Positions 1-5,083 of a stretch of 5,747 nucleotides of DNA are shown piece by piece. The stretch is from positions 1 through 5,747 of the forward strand of contig DAOVLG010000141.1 in the NCBI GenBank assembly GCA_030631385.1, read 5' to 3'. Within the stretch, counting starts at the first letter, position 1; every line of letters begins with the position of its first letter. The notes beneath the pieces are model-generated. The model searched no databases. It saw only the letters and a program-made list of their open reading frames with translations, and had not been told where the DNA came from. The position numbers were made by a program, and so were the translations under genes. Source of the DNA: Candidatus Coatesiibacteriota bacterium (GTDB taxonomy: Bacteria; RBG-13-66-14).

Positions 1-930
1 GCCGTATAAATCGGCCAAACATCCATCAACTGTGCACCACATTTCCGCTACCGGAAGGTCTGCATCGGGGGTGAAGGTGCAAATTACATCGTTTAGATCG
101 TCGTCATCAATGTCGAGAGTTCCCGTGATTTCTTCGGTCGATCTGTAATCTGTATCAATCGAACGATTTGTGGTCACTGGAACGGACCTTAGAAGATCAA
201 GCAAGGACCAGTACTCCACAGTGAAGACAATCGTTGACACGTCAACACCTGATTCATCGTCTTTGCAATGAAACACGATGTCCGTATCCACCGGCACGCC
301 GGAATCGCCGTCGTCGGGATCCATGCCCTCCACCCAGGGCGGCCACTCGGGCCCGCCCTCTTCGTAGTCTATGTCCAGGTAGGGCGCGTTGCTGCCGTAC
401 TCCTTCGAACACCAGCGCTGGTAGTACGAAGAGCCTAGGCCCAGGCAGATGAGTCCGAAGTTGTCAAAGTCGCCGTCAACCCAGCCCTGGACCAGGTCGG
501 TCACATCGAAGGTTTTCCAGCCGTTGGGCGGGCCGCCGCTGGCGGTGGCCCAGACCGTGCTGTCGTCGAAAGTGGGTGCCGGGGCCGTCAGGGTCGCCTC
601 TTCCCAGTACTCGGTAACCCGGTAGATATCAACATCTAGGGTGCCCGACGACCAGCCTTGGTAGCGGTAGACGTAGAAGATGGCGGAGTTGATGGTGGCG
701 TCTTCGATGTCGTCAAGGTCCCACTCGAGAACAGGCCGCTGATCGTAAGAGCTCTCGGTGTTGATCCGGAGCTCGCCGGAACTTCCGTAGGGGCCGTAGC
801 CCGTCCAGACCCAGGTGTCCTGGATCGCAACGGGCTGTATGGTGTCAGCGGTATCGTAGGTCACGCTGACGGCGCTGCCGAAAGACACGACGGCGAAAAC
901 GCACAGCACAATAACAGAAGCGTACTTCAT
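1..930 (-). CDS. Exported DNRLRE (CBM96-like) protein with C-terminal Ig-like module, partial
   Basis: Open on the minus strand from ATG at 930 to the window edge: 310 codons, no stop, C-terminus missing. An AAAGGAGG ribosome site (936-943) lies 5 nt before the ATG. Residues 1-20 form a signal peptide with likely cleavage after G18-S19-A20. Residues about 24-190 match the DNRLRE/CBM96-like pattern: a LRIN strand, 'VLEWDLDDIEDATINSA', then 'WKTFDVTDLVQGWVDGD' and 'NFGL'. This domain is typical of extracellular polysaccharide-binding or wall-associated proteins. From about residue 197 an Ig-like (Big_5/SbsA-like) module begins with 'MDPDDGDSGVPVDTDIVFHC'; the same module is in the gene at 1094-2032. 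The likely role is surface binding; the ligand is unknown. Third-position GC falls from about 86% (301-600) to about 51% (1-300), suggesting a mosaic gene. The domain calls come from reading motifs, not from a profile search. Confidence 0.85.
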   Translation of the reverse strand, partial: MKYASVIVLCVFAVVSFGSAVSVTYDTADTIQPVAIQDTWVWTGYGPYGSSGELRINTESSYDQRPVLEWDLDDIEDATINSAIFYVYRYQGWSSGTLDVDIYRVTEYWEEATLTAPAPTFDDSTVWATASGGPPNGWKTFDVTDLVQGWVDGDFDNFGLICLGLGSSYYQRWCSKEYGSNAPYLDIDYEEGGPEWPPWVEGMDPDDGDSGVPVDTDIVFHCKDDESGVDVSTIVFTVEYWSLLDLLRSVPVTTNRSIDTDYRSTEEITGTLDIDDDDLNDVICTFTPDADLPVAEMWCTVDGCLADLYG

Positions 931-935
931 TCGTT

Positions 936-943
936 CCTCCTTT
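936..943 (-). promoter_or_regulatory. Shine-Dalgarno site of the DNRLRE gene
   Basis: Read on the minus strand this is AAAGGAGG, a near-perfect anti-16S match, 5 nt before the ATG at 930. It fixes the start and supports real translation of this edge-truncated gene. Confidence 0.8.
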
Positions 944-966
944 GTATTTTAAATTACCTCAAATGT

Positions 967-975
967 TTTATAGCA
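967..975 (-). promoter_or_regulatory. Candidate extended -10 promoter element for the DNRLRE gene
   Basis: Read on the minus strand this is TGCTATAAA, an extended -10 (TG-N-TATAAT-like) element about 37 nt before the start codon. It lies between the upstream gene's terminator (1045-1071) and the start codon, where a separate promoter is expected. No -35 box at 16-18 bp spacing is convincing (TTGCAC sits only 12 nt upstream), so this is a weak call. Confidence 0.3.
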
Positions 976-1044
976 TTCAGTTGTGTGCAAGGGGTGGGCA
1001 AGATTTTTTTAACAAGGGGTTTTATATCCCTTATTCCGCCACTA

Positions 1045-1071
1045 AAAAGGGGAACCCCGCGGGGTTCCCCA
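1045..1071 (-). terminator. Rho-independent terminator after the F5/8C gene
   Basis: A perfect 22-bp palindrome (1050-1071) has two 11-nt arms, GGGGAACCCCG and CGGGGTTCCCC. On the minus strand it is followed at once by TTTTT (1049-1045). It begins 22 nt past the TAA stop at 1094-1096. The folded stem is about 8-9 bp with a small GC-rich loop. There is no T-tract on the plus-strand side (AATTCG follows), so it acts in one direction. It should uncouple the upstream F5/8C gene from the downstream DNRLRE gene. Confidence 0.88.
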
Positions 1072-1093
1072 ATTCGCTTGCCGTTCCAGGTCG

Positions 1094-2032
1094 TTAGATA
1101 CCGGCCTTGATGGCGCCCCAGGTGGTCTCTTCAACGGCGATTGGGGGGGAGGTGTCGAAGCTCCAGACGAAGTCTTCTTCCATCTCGTTGTCCCTGGTGT
1201 CGGCGAGGCCGGCGGCCACGGTGCAGGTGATGGTTTCACCCTCGTAGAGGGGATCGTAGGGGGTGAAGGTGCAGATCACGTCGAGGCGGTCGGAGTCGTC
1301 AATGTCCAGGTCACCGGGCAGGGTCCGGGCCGGGGAGGCGTGGATACCCAGCGCGGCGCCGGCGCTCACCATGCGGTCACCACGGAGGGTGGTGTCCTGG
1401 ACGGTGAAGTCAATGGTGTCGGTATCCACCGGCGAGATGTCGTCCTTGCAGTGGAAGACGATGTCGGTGTCTATAGGAACATCGGCATCACCGTCGTCGG
1501 GATCCATCTCGTCCACGTAGGGCGGCTCGGTGTCAGGCACGAGCTCGTAGTAAAAATCCACCTCGTAGTACTGGATGTACTCCCAGACGTGGTGCCAATA
1601 GGACAAAAACTCGATCTTGACGAAGTCGGTCGTCTTCTGGTCGGCATCGAAATAGTACTCCTGGACCCAGTGGTCGTCGGTGGTGTCGTCGAAGTCGAAG
1701 TCCAGGGTGCTGGCGTCGGAGAAGGAGAGCTGGACGGCCTTGGGGATGCTGTAGTATCCGCCCTGGTAACTCCGGCCCTCGGTGCGGATGTAGCAGACCT
1801 CGATGTCGTCGGGCCAGTCCACCTGGAACCAGTCCCCGGCCCCGTCGGTGGTGGGATGGGTGGTCCGGTTGTTGCTCCAAAAGGTGGTAAAGTCTCCGTC
1901 AATGGCGTTGCTAGTGGGGTAACCACCCAGTACGCTCCACGCCGTGGCCGTGGCTGAGGAGGTGTCCACCTCCTCGTAGGCCAAGGCCGGCAGTACTAGA
2001 ACGACAAGGGCTAGAAAAATGGCGATTCTCAC
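1094..2032 (-). CDS. Exported F5/8C (discoidin-like) protein with Ig-like module
   Basis: This 312-residue protein is read from GTG at 2032. The frame stays open to an ATG at 2116, but the GTG has an AAAGGAAG ribosome site 4 nt upstream and puts a classic signal peptide at the very N-terminus: RIAIFLALVVLVLPALA, cleavage after A16-L17-A18. Residues about 22-164 resemble an F5/8 type C (coagulation factor/discoidin) galactose-binding-like domain, with the hallmark 'NAIDGDFTTFWSNN' at 42-55 and 'DWFQVDW'. Residues about 170-294 form a Big_5/SbsA-like Ig module ('PPYVDEMDPDDGDADVP' to 'EEDFVWSF') carrying three cysteines: FHC, VIC and CTV. A short tail, VEETTWGAIKAGI (300-312), follows. The protein is probably secreted or surface-attached and binds a glycan or another envelope ligand. 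It is the paralogue by module of the gene at 1-930, separated from it by a terminator. Specificity is unknown. Confidence 0.85.
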   Translation of the reverse strand: MRIAIFLALVVLVLPALAYEEVDTSSATATAWSVLGGYPTSNAIDGDFTTFWSNNRTTHPTTDGAGDWFQVDWPDDIEVCYIRTEGRSYQGGYYSIPKAVQLSFSDASTLDFDFDDTTDDHWVQEYYFDADQKTTDFVKIEFLSYWHHVWEYIQYYEVDFYYELVPDTEPPYVDEMDPDDGDADVPIDTDIVFHCKDDISPVDTDTIDFTVQDTTLRGDRMVSAGAALGIHASPARTLPGDLDIDDSDRLDVICTFTPYDPLYEGETITCTVAAGLADTRDNEMEEDFVWSFDTSPPIAVEETTWGAIKAGI

Positions 2033-2036
2033 GGCT

Positions 2037-2044
2037 CTTCCTTT
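2037..2044 (-). promoter_or_regulatory. Shine-Dalgarno site supporting the GTG start at 2032
   Basis: Read on the minus strand this is AAAGGAAG, 4 nt before GTG. Together with the signal peptide that begins exactly at that codon, it argues against the longer ATG start at 2116, which would put 28 polar residues before the signal sequence. The ATG at 2116 does have a modest AGGATGAG upstream, so it is not excluded. Confidence 0.6.
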
Positions 2045-2142
2045 GGTTATAGGACAACCATCACAATTGGAAAACTCGGGTATCCCTTCCACTTCCTCAG
2101 ATGTCTTATGACACACATCTCATCCTACATCAAAAAGACTAA

Positions 2143-2158
2143 AATTTGGTACTAAATT
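2143..2158. promoter_or_regulatory. Imperfect palindrome in the divergent intergenic region (possible operator)
   Basis: AATTTGGTACTAAATT has arms AATTT and AAATT around a GTAC core, with one mismatched pair. It lies in an AT-rich patch between the divergent F5/8C gene and folD. AT-rich symmetric sites of this kind can be dimeric regulator operators, but nothing else supports it and chance is possible. Confidence 0.2.
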
Positions 2159-2209
2159 AATCCACCGGTGCAACTCTTCCGTACGAAACACTGCTACGCA
2201 CCCGCGCCC

Positions 2210-2238
2210 TTGACTAGGCGCACCGGAGCGGCTAAACT
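2210..2238 (+). promoter_or_regulatory. Sigma70-type promoter for folD
   Basis: TTGACT (-35, 2210-2215; 5 of 6 to consensus) and TAAACT (-10, 2233-2238; 4 of 6) are separated by exactly 17 bp. Transcription would start near 2245, giving a leader of about 45 nt before the GTG at 2290. This is the best promoter-like match in the window. The rest of the 257-bp divergent region holds no ORF. Its AT-rich middle (about 2104-2160) probably also carries the minus-strand promoter, but no clear hexamer pair was found there. Confidence 0.55.
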
Positions 2239-2289
2239 CGCAGCACGCGCAACAAAAGCACGACCTATTCCGTACACCTGGAGTTAGAA

Positions 2290-3147
2290 GTGAGCGCCCG
2301 GATCATTGACGGCAGGGCCATCGCCAAGGAGCTGCGCGCCCTCAATTCGGCGAAGGTCGAGGAGTTGAAGGCCGCCGGGGTCGAGCCGGTCCTGGCGATC
2401 CTCACCCCCGAGGGCGATCCCGCCGCCGGGGCCTACGCCCGGTCGCTAGCAAAGGCCGGAACCAAACGCGGCCTCGCGGTCAATACGGTAAACCTCCCCG
2501 CCGACGTGAATCAGGAGCGGTTCGCCGAGCTGTTGAAGGACGCCGAGGCCGGCGCCCACGGGGTGCTCGTCATGCGCCCCCTGCCGGCTCAGCTCGATGA
2601 GGACCTGGTTGACTCCCTCGTTGATCCCACCAAGGACGTGGACGGGGTTCATCCGGAGAACGCGGGGCTGCTGGCCCTGGGTCGCCCGCGCTTCGTTCCG
2701 GCCACGGCGCGTGCGATGCTCCACCTCTTAAAATCCACCGGTGTCGCGCTCGTGGGCAGGCGCGCGGTGGTCATCGGCCGCAGCCCCATCGTCGGCAAGC
2801 CGCTCTTTCAACTGCTACTGGCCGAGCACCTGACGGTGACCGTCTGTCACAGCCGCACGGTGGACCTGCCGGGCGTGGCCCGGGAGGCCGACGTGCTGGG
2901 GGTGGCGATTGGCCGGGCGCACATGGTGACGCCGGATTACGTCAAACCCGGCGCCGTGGTCCTCGACGCCGGATTCAACTGGAACGACGAGCTTGAGAGC
3001 GAACAGGGCGACGTACACCCCGACGTGGAACGGGTCGCCGGCTGGTTCACCCCGGTCCCCGGCGGCGTCGGCCCGGTGACCACCCAGCTTCTTTTGGAAA
3101 ACGCCCTCCGGGCGGCTCAAATCAACCGTCAGGGTTACGAGCTGTAA
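2290..3147 (+). CDS. folD: FolD-family methylenetetrahydrofolate dehydrogenase/cyclohydrolase, active site degenerate
   Basis: This 285-residue protein is near the usual FolD length. It starts at GTG with GGAG (2280-2283) 6 nt upstream. FolD normally oxidises 5,10-methylene-THF with NAD(P)+ and hydrolyses the methenyl product to 10-formyl-THF in the cytosol. Family signs are the N-terminal IIDGRAIA, KDVDGVHPENAG (115-126), the dinucleotide loop GRSPIVGKP (163-171), CHSRT (186-190) and PVPGGVGPVT (255-264). Gapless local alignment with remembered E. coli FolD keeps Tyr50 (Y49) and Asp121 (D118). The catalytic Lys54 becomes Leu53 (YARSL) and Gln98 becomes Met95 (VMRPLP). The usual PCTP is PATA. 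Lys and Gln are needed for the cyclohydrolase step, so the protein may be dehydrogenase-only, repurposed or inactive. It stands alone downstream of its own promoter; no one-carbon genes are adjacent. Family assignment is firm; activity is uncertain. Confidence 0.9.
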   Translation: MSARIIDGRAIAKELRALNSAKVEELKAAGVEPVLAILTPEGDPAAGAYARSLAKAGTKRGLAVNTVNLPADVNQERFAELLKDAEAGAHGVLVMRPLPAQLDEDLVDSLVDPTKDVDGVHPENAGLLALGRPRFVPATARAMLHLLKSTGVALVGRRAVVIGRSPIVGKPLFQLLLAEHLTVTVCHSRTVDLPGVAREADVLGVAIGRAHMVTPDYVKPGAVVLDAGFNWNDELESEQGDVHPDVERVAGWFTPVPGGVGPVTTQLLLENALRAAQINRQGYEL

Positions 3148-3173
3148 TTGGAATACGCTACCTCACTGACAAG

Positions 3174-3410
3174 ATGATTATGCGTGTTTTAACCGTATTT
3201 TTAGTGATGAGCCTGTCAGTAACTATGAGTTGCTCCGATGAGCCGGATGAGGTAGCTTCAGACAAGGAGGTTCCCAACCGCATCGCCTTCCACTCCTACC
3301 GCGACGGGGACTCCGAGATCTTCGTGATGGACGCCGGCGGGAGCAACGAGATCCAGTTGACCAACAACACAAAAACGGACAAGTGTCCCGCCTGGAGTCC
3401 GGTGGAGTAA
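3174..3410 (+). CDS. Truncated TolB-like PD40 propeller protein with signal sequence
   Basis: A 78-residue ORF (ATG 3174; alternative ATG 3180). The N-terminus is hydrophobic (VLTVFLVMSLSVTMSC) with Cys20 at a poor lipobox: T and M at -3 and -2 are atypical. Residues about 36-76 form one PD40/WD40-like repeat: RIAFHSYRDGDSEIFVMDAG, then IQLTNNT and AWSP. Proteins of this kind usually carry several such repeats in a periplasmic or surface beta-propeller. Here the reading ends two codons after the conserved WSP (normally WSPDG), and a 47-bp repeat array starts at the next base after the TAA. One blade cannot make a propeller, and no Shine-Dalgarno site is visible. This is therefore probably the 5' remnant of a longer gene cut by the repeats. 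It starts 26 nt after folD ends and could ride on the folD transcript. A functional mini-lipoprotein is possible but less likely. Confidence 0.6.
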   Translation: MIMRVLTVFLVMSLSVTMSCSDEPDEVASDKEVPNRIAFHSYRDGDSEIFVMDAGGSNEIQLTNNTKTDKCPAWSPVE

Positions 3411-3551
3411 AGGCACCCCCCTCCCTAGCCCTCCCCCCAGGGGGGCGAGGGGACAAGAGGCACCCCCCTCCCTAGCCCTCCCCCCAGAGGGGTGAGGGGA
3501 TAAGAGGCACCCCCCTCCCTAACCCTCCCCCCAAAGGGTGGAGGGGGTGAG
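3411..3551. repeat. Three tandem 47-bp palindromic, G-quadruplex-prone units
   Basis: The units are 3411-3457, 3458-3504 and 3505-3551. Each starts AGGCACCCCCC and ends in (A/G)(C/T)AAG or GTGAG. Each has a 23-nt C-rich core (3416-3438, 3463-3485, 3510-3532) made of C6-T-C3-TA(G/A)-C3-T-C6. The complement has four G-runs with loops of 1, 3 and 1 nt, a canonical G-quadruplex pattern. Each core is followed by a G-rich half that can pair back. In unit 3, CCCTCCCCCC and GGGTGGAGGG flank an AAA loop with one mismatch in ten pairs. The type resembles REP/BIME-like intergenic palindromes spread through some genomes. The strong hairpins may also stop transcription from 3174-3410, but there is no T-tract. 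No transposase is nearby. Confidence 0.88.
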
Positions 3552-3586
3552 AGGAAGCATCAGACAGCTACATTCAGTCAACCGCT

Positions 3587-3592
3587 GAGGAG
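3587..3592 (+). promoter_or_regulatory. Shine-Dalgarno site supporting the TTG start of the adaptor
   Basis: GAGGAG lies 5 nt before TTG at 3598. The TTG start places the lysine-rich cytoplasmic N-tail directly before the membrane segment, as expected for MacA/HlyD adaptors. No clear promoter is visible between the repeats and this site (3552-3586). Confidence 0.7.
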
Positions 3593-3597
3593 CAGCC

Positions 3598-4860
3598 TTG
3601 GCCGAAAAGAAAACCCAAACCGCGGTGAAGAAGCGGAAAAAGAAGCGCATTATCCTGTTCGCCATCCTCGGCGCGCTGGTGGCGATCATCCTCATCAACG
3701 TCCTCGCCTCGGGCGAGCCCGAGGCCGAGGTGAACATCGAGGCGGTCGAGCGGCGCACCCTGGAGAGCATTGTCTCGGGACCGGGCCACATCCGCCCCGC
3801 CATCGAGGTGGACCTGGTGGCGCTCACCGCCGGACAGATCACCCAGGTGGCCGTCACGGAGGGGCAGCAGGTCCGGGCGGGGGACCTCATCCTCGAGATA
3901 GACCCGGACCAGTCCCAAAGCATGCTCTCCCAGAGCCGGGCCAACTACTCCGCCGCCCAGGCCCAGCTCGACCTGGCCAAGGCCAACCTGACCCAGGCCG
4001 AGGATAACTTCGACCGCCAGCAGACGCTGTACGACGACGGCCTGATCTCGGACCAGGAGTGGGAGACCGCCCAGACCCAGCTCCAGGTCGTCCGGGCCCA
4101 GCACGAGAGCGCCCGGAGCCGGTCCTGGGGCGCCCTGGCCTCGATCCGCGCCGCCCGCGACTCCGTCGACAAGACCGTCTACTCCTCACCCATGGACGGC
4201 GTCATCGTCGCCCTCAACTTCGAGCAGGGCGACATCGCCTACCCCCCCACCTTCAACATCGTCCCCCTGGCCACCATCGCCAGCCTCGAGGGGATGAAGG
4301 TGGAGGCCGAGATAGACGAGACCGACGTCATCCTGGTCGAGATCAACCTGCCCGCCGTGGTCGAGATCGAGGCCCTGCCACGCCAGCGCTTCGCCGGCTA
4401 CGTCTCCGAGATCGCCCGCTCCGCCAAGACCTCCCTGTCCGGCACCCAGACCGAGGTGGTCAACTTCGAGATCAAGGTCGTCATCACCGACGAGTTGCCC
4501 CTCACAGTCCTGCCCGGGATGAGCGCCACAGTCGAGATCACCACCGACACGGCCTCCAACGCCCTCAGCATACCCATCTCCGCCGTGGTCGTCCGGGACA
4601 CCGAAACGGTACAGGAGTGGCTCGGCGACGACTTCACCCCCGCCGACGACTGGGATGAGGTCGAGGGGGTTTTCGTGCTCGAGGACGAGACGGTCTCCTT
4701 CCGACCGGTCATCACCGGGATCGCTGACGAGGCCTACATCGAGATCCTCGAGGGCCTCGAGGAGGGCGAGGAGGTCGTCAGCGGCCCCTACAAGGAGCTG
4801 CGGGAGCTGGAGCACGGAAGCGGGGTCACCATCGCCGAGGTTGACGACGAAGAGGAATGA
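3598..4860 (+). CDS. MacA/HlyD-type periplasmic adaptor (membrane fusion protein) of an efflux or export pump
   Basis: This 420-residue protein starts at TTG. Such adaptors are anchored in the inner membrane and link an ABC or RND transporter to an outer-membrane channel. In order: a very basic cytoplasmic tail (1-17, KKRKKKR); one transmembrane helix (about 18-37, IILFAILGALVAIILINVLA); beta strands and the first biotinyl-lipoyl half (about 65-103, 'TAGQITQVAVTEGQQVRAGD'); an alpha-helical hairpin/coiled coil (about 104-192) with many Ala, Gln and Glu; the second lipoyl half ('YSSPMDGVIVALNFEQGD', 195-212); a beta-barrel (about 233-315, with 'VLPGMSATVEI'); and a membrane-proximal domain (about 322-400) ending 'GLEEGEEVVSGP'. 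The C-terminal tail is acidic (EVDDEEE). Third positions are strongly GC-rich. A partner transporter gene is normally adjacent, but the next gene here is a lipoprotein after 223 bp. MacA-like is the best fit; substrate and partner are unknown. Confidence 0.93.
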   Translation: MAEKKTQTAVKKRKKKRIILFAILGALVAIILINVLASGEPEAEVNIEAVERRTLESIVSGPGHIRPAIEVDLVALTAGQITQVAVTEGQQVRAGDLILEIDPDQSQSMLSQSRANYSAAQAQLDLAKANLTQAEDNFDRQQTLYDDGLISDQEWETAQTQLQVVRAQHESARSRSWGALASIRAARDSVDKTVYSSPMDGVIVALNFEQGDIAYPPTFNIVPLATIASLEGMKVEAEIDETDVILVEINLPAVVEIEALPRQRFAGYVSEIARSAKTSLSGTQTEVVNFEIKVVITDELPLTVLPGMSATVEITTDTASNALSIPISAVVVRDTETVQEWLGDDFTPADDWDEVEGVFVLEDETVSFRPVITGIADEAYIEILEGLEEGEEVVSGPYKELRELEHGSGVTIAEVDDEEE

Positions 4861-4923
4861 CCCGCGATCACAGCAATAAACCGAGACCTTTAGTAAATGC
4901 GATTGCGGCGGAGGTTTTCGCCC

Positions 4924-4981
4924 AAGCCCATCCGGGGCTTCAAGTCTGCAACCCCATGATAAACAAGGGGCTCAAACCCCT
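4924..4981 (+). other. Short hairpins in the gap after the adaptor gene
   Basis: The 223-bp gap 4861-5083 has no convincing gene. It contains AAGCCC-ATCCG-GGGCTT (4924-4940) and AGGGG-CTCAAA-CCCCT (4966-4981), plus a CCCC (4952-4955) that could pair with either flanking G-run as an alternative. No T-tract follows, so a classical terminator is not supported. A weak or Rho-assisted end for the adaptor transcript is possible. Confidence 0.3.
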
Positions 4982-5083
4982 CATTCCTAGAATGGATAAC
5001 TGCAACTTGCTCCTAAAAAAATGCATGTTCATCGGCAACCATTTTGTAAAGATGATCATGATGGTGGCTTAGTGAAAATTCAC

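Noticed and set aside
658..1110. Plus-strand 150-codon frame crossing the gene start and the terminator
   Set aside because: It overlaps the well-supported minus-strand start, the ribosome site and the palindromic terminator. Its translation has no domain signal.
1340..1957. Plus-strand 205-codon open frame opposite the F5/8C gene
   Set aside because: Repetitive Val/Gly/Asp-rich composition typical of an antisense shadow. The minus strand has a signal peptide, two domains, a ribosome site and a terminator.
2046..2069. Minus-strand promoter TTTCCA-16 bp-TATAAC just before the F5/8C gene
   Set aside because: The -10 match is good, but transcription would begin near 2039, inside the AAAGGAAG ribosome site (2037-2044), leaving no usable leader. 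The true promoter is probably further upstream.
3411..3551. CRISPR array
   Set aside because: Three direct repeats are present, but they are contiguous 47-bp units with no unique spacers, are low-complexity C/G runs, and have no cas genes nearby.
4186..4815. Long minus-strand open frame (209 codons) opposite the adaptor gene
   Set aside because: It is a shadow of the strongly GC3-biased adaptor gene. Its product is low-complexity (Gly/Asp/Leu/Val-rich) and lacks domain logic, and the plus-strand protein is a clear family member.
4966..4981. Intrinsic terminator of the adaptor gene
   Set aside because: The stem is only 5 bp and is followed by CATTCCTAG with no T-tract, so it does not meet the usual pattern. 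It is kept only as a hairpin of unknown role.
4857..5072. A 71-codon plus-strand frame whose ATG overlaps the adaptor stop (ATGA), suggesting translational coupling
   Set aside because: The product has no recognisable domain, signal or coding-like codon bias. The region is far less GC-rich at third positions than its neighbours. The only purine-rich stretch (AGAGGA) directly abuts the ATG, too close for a ribosome site. It is probably chance.
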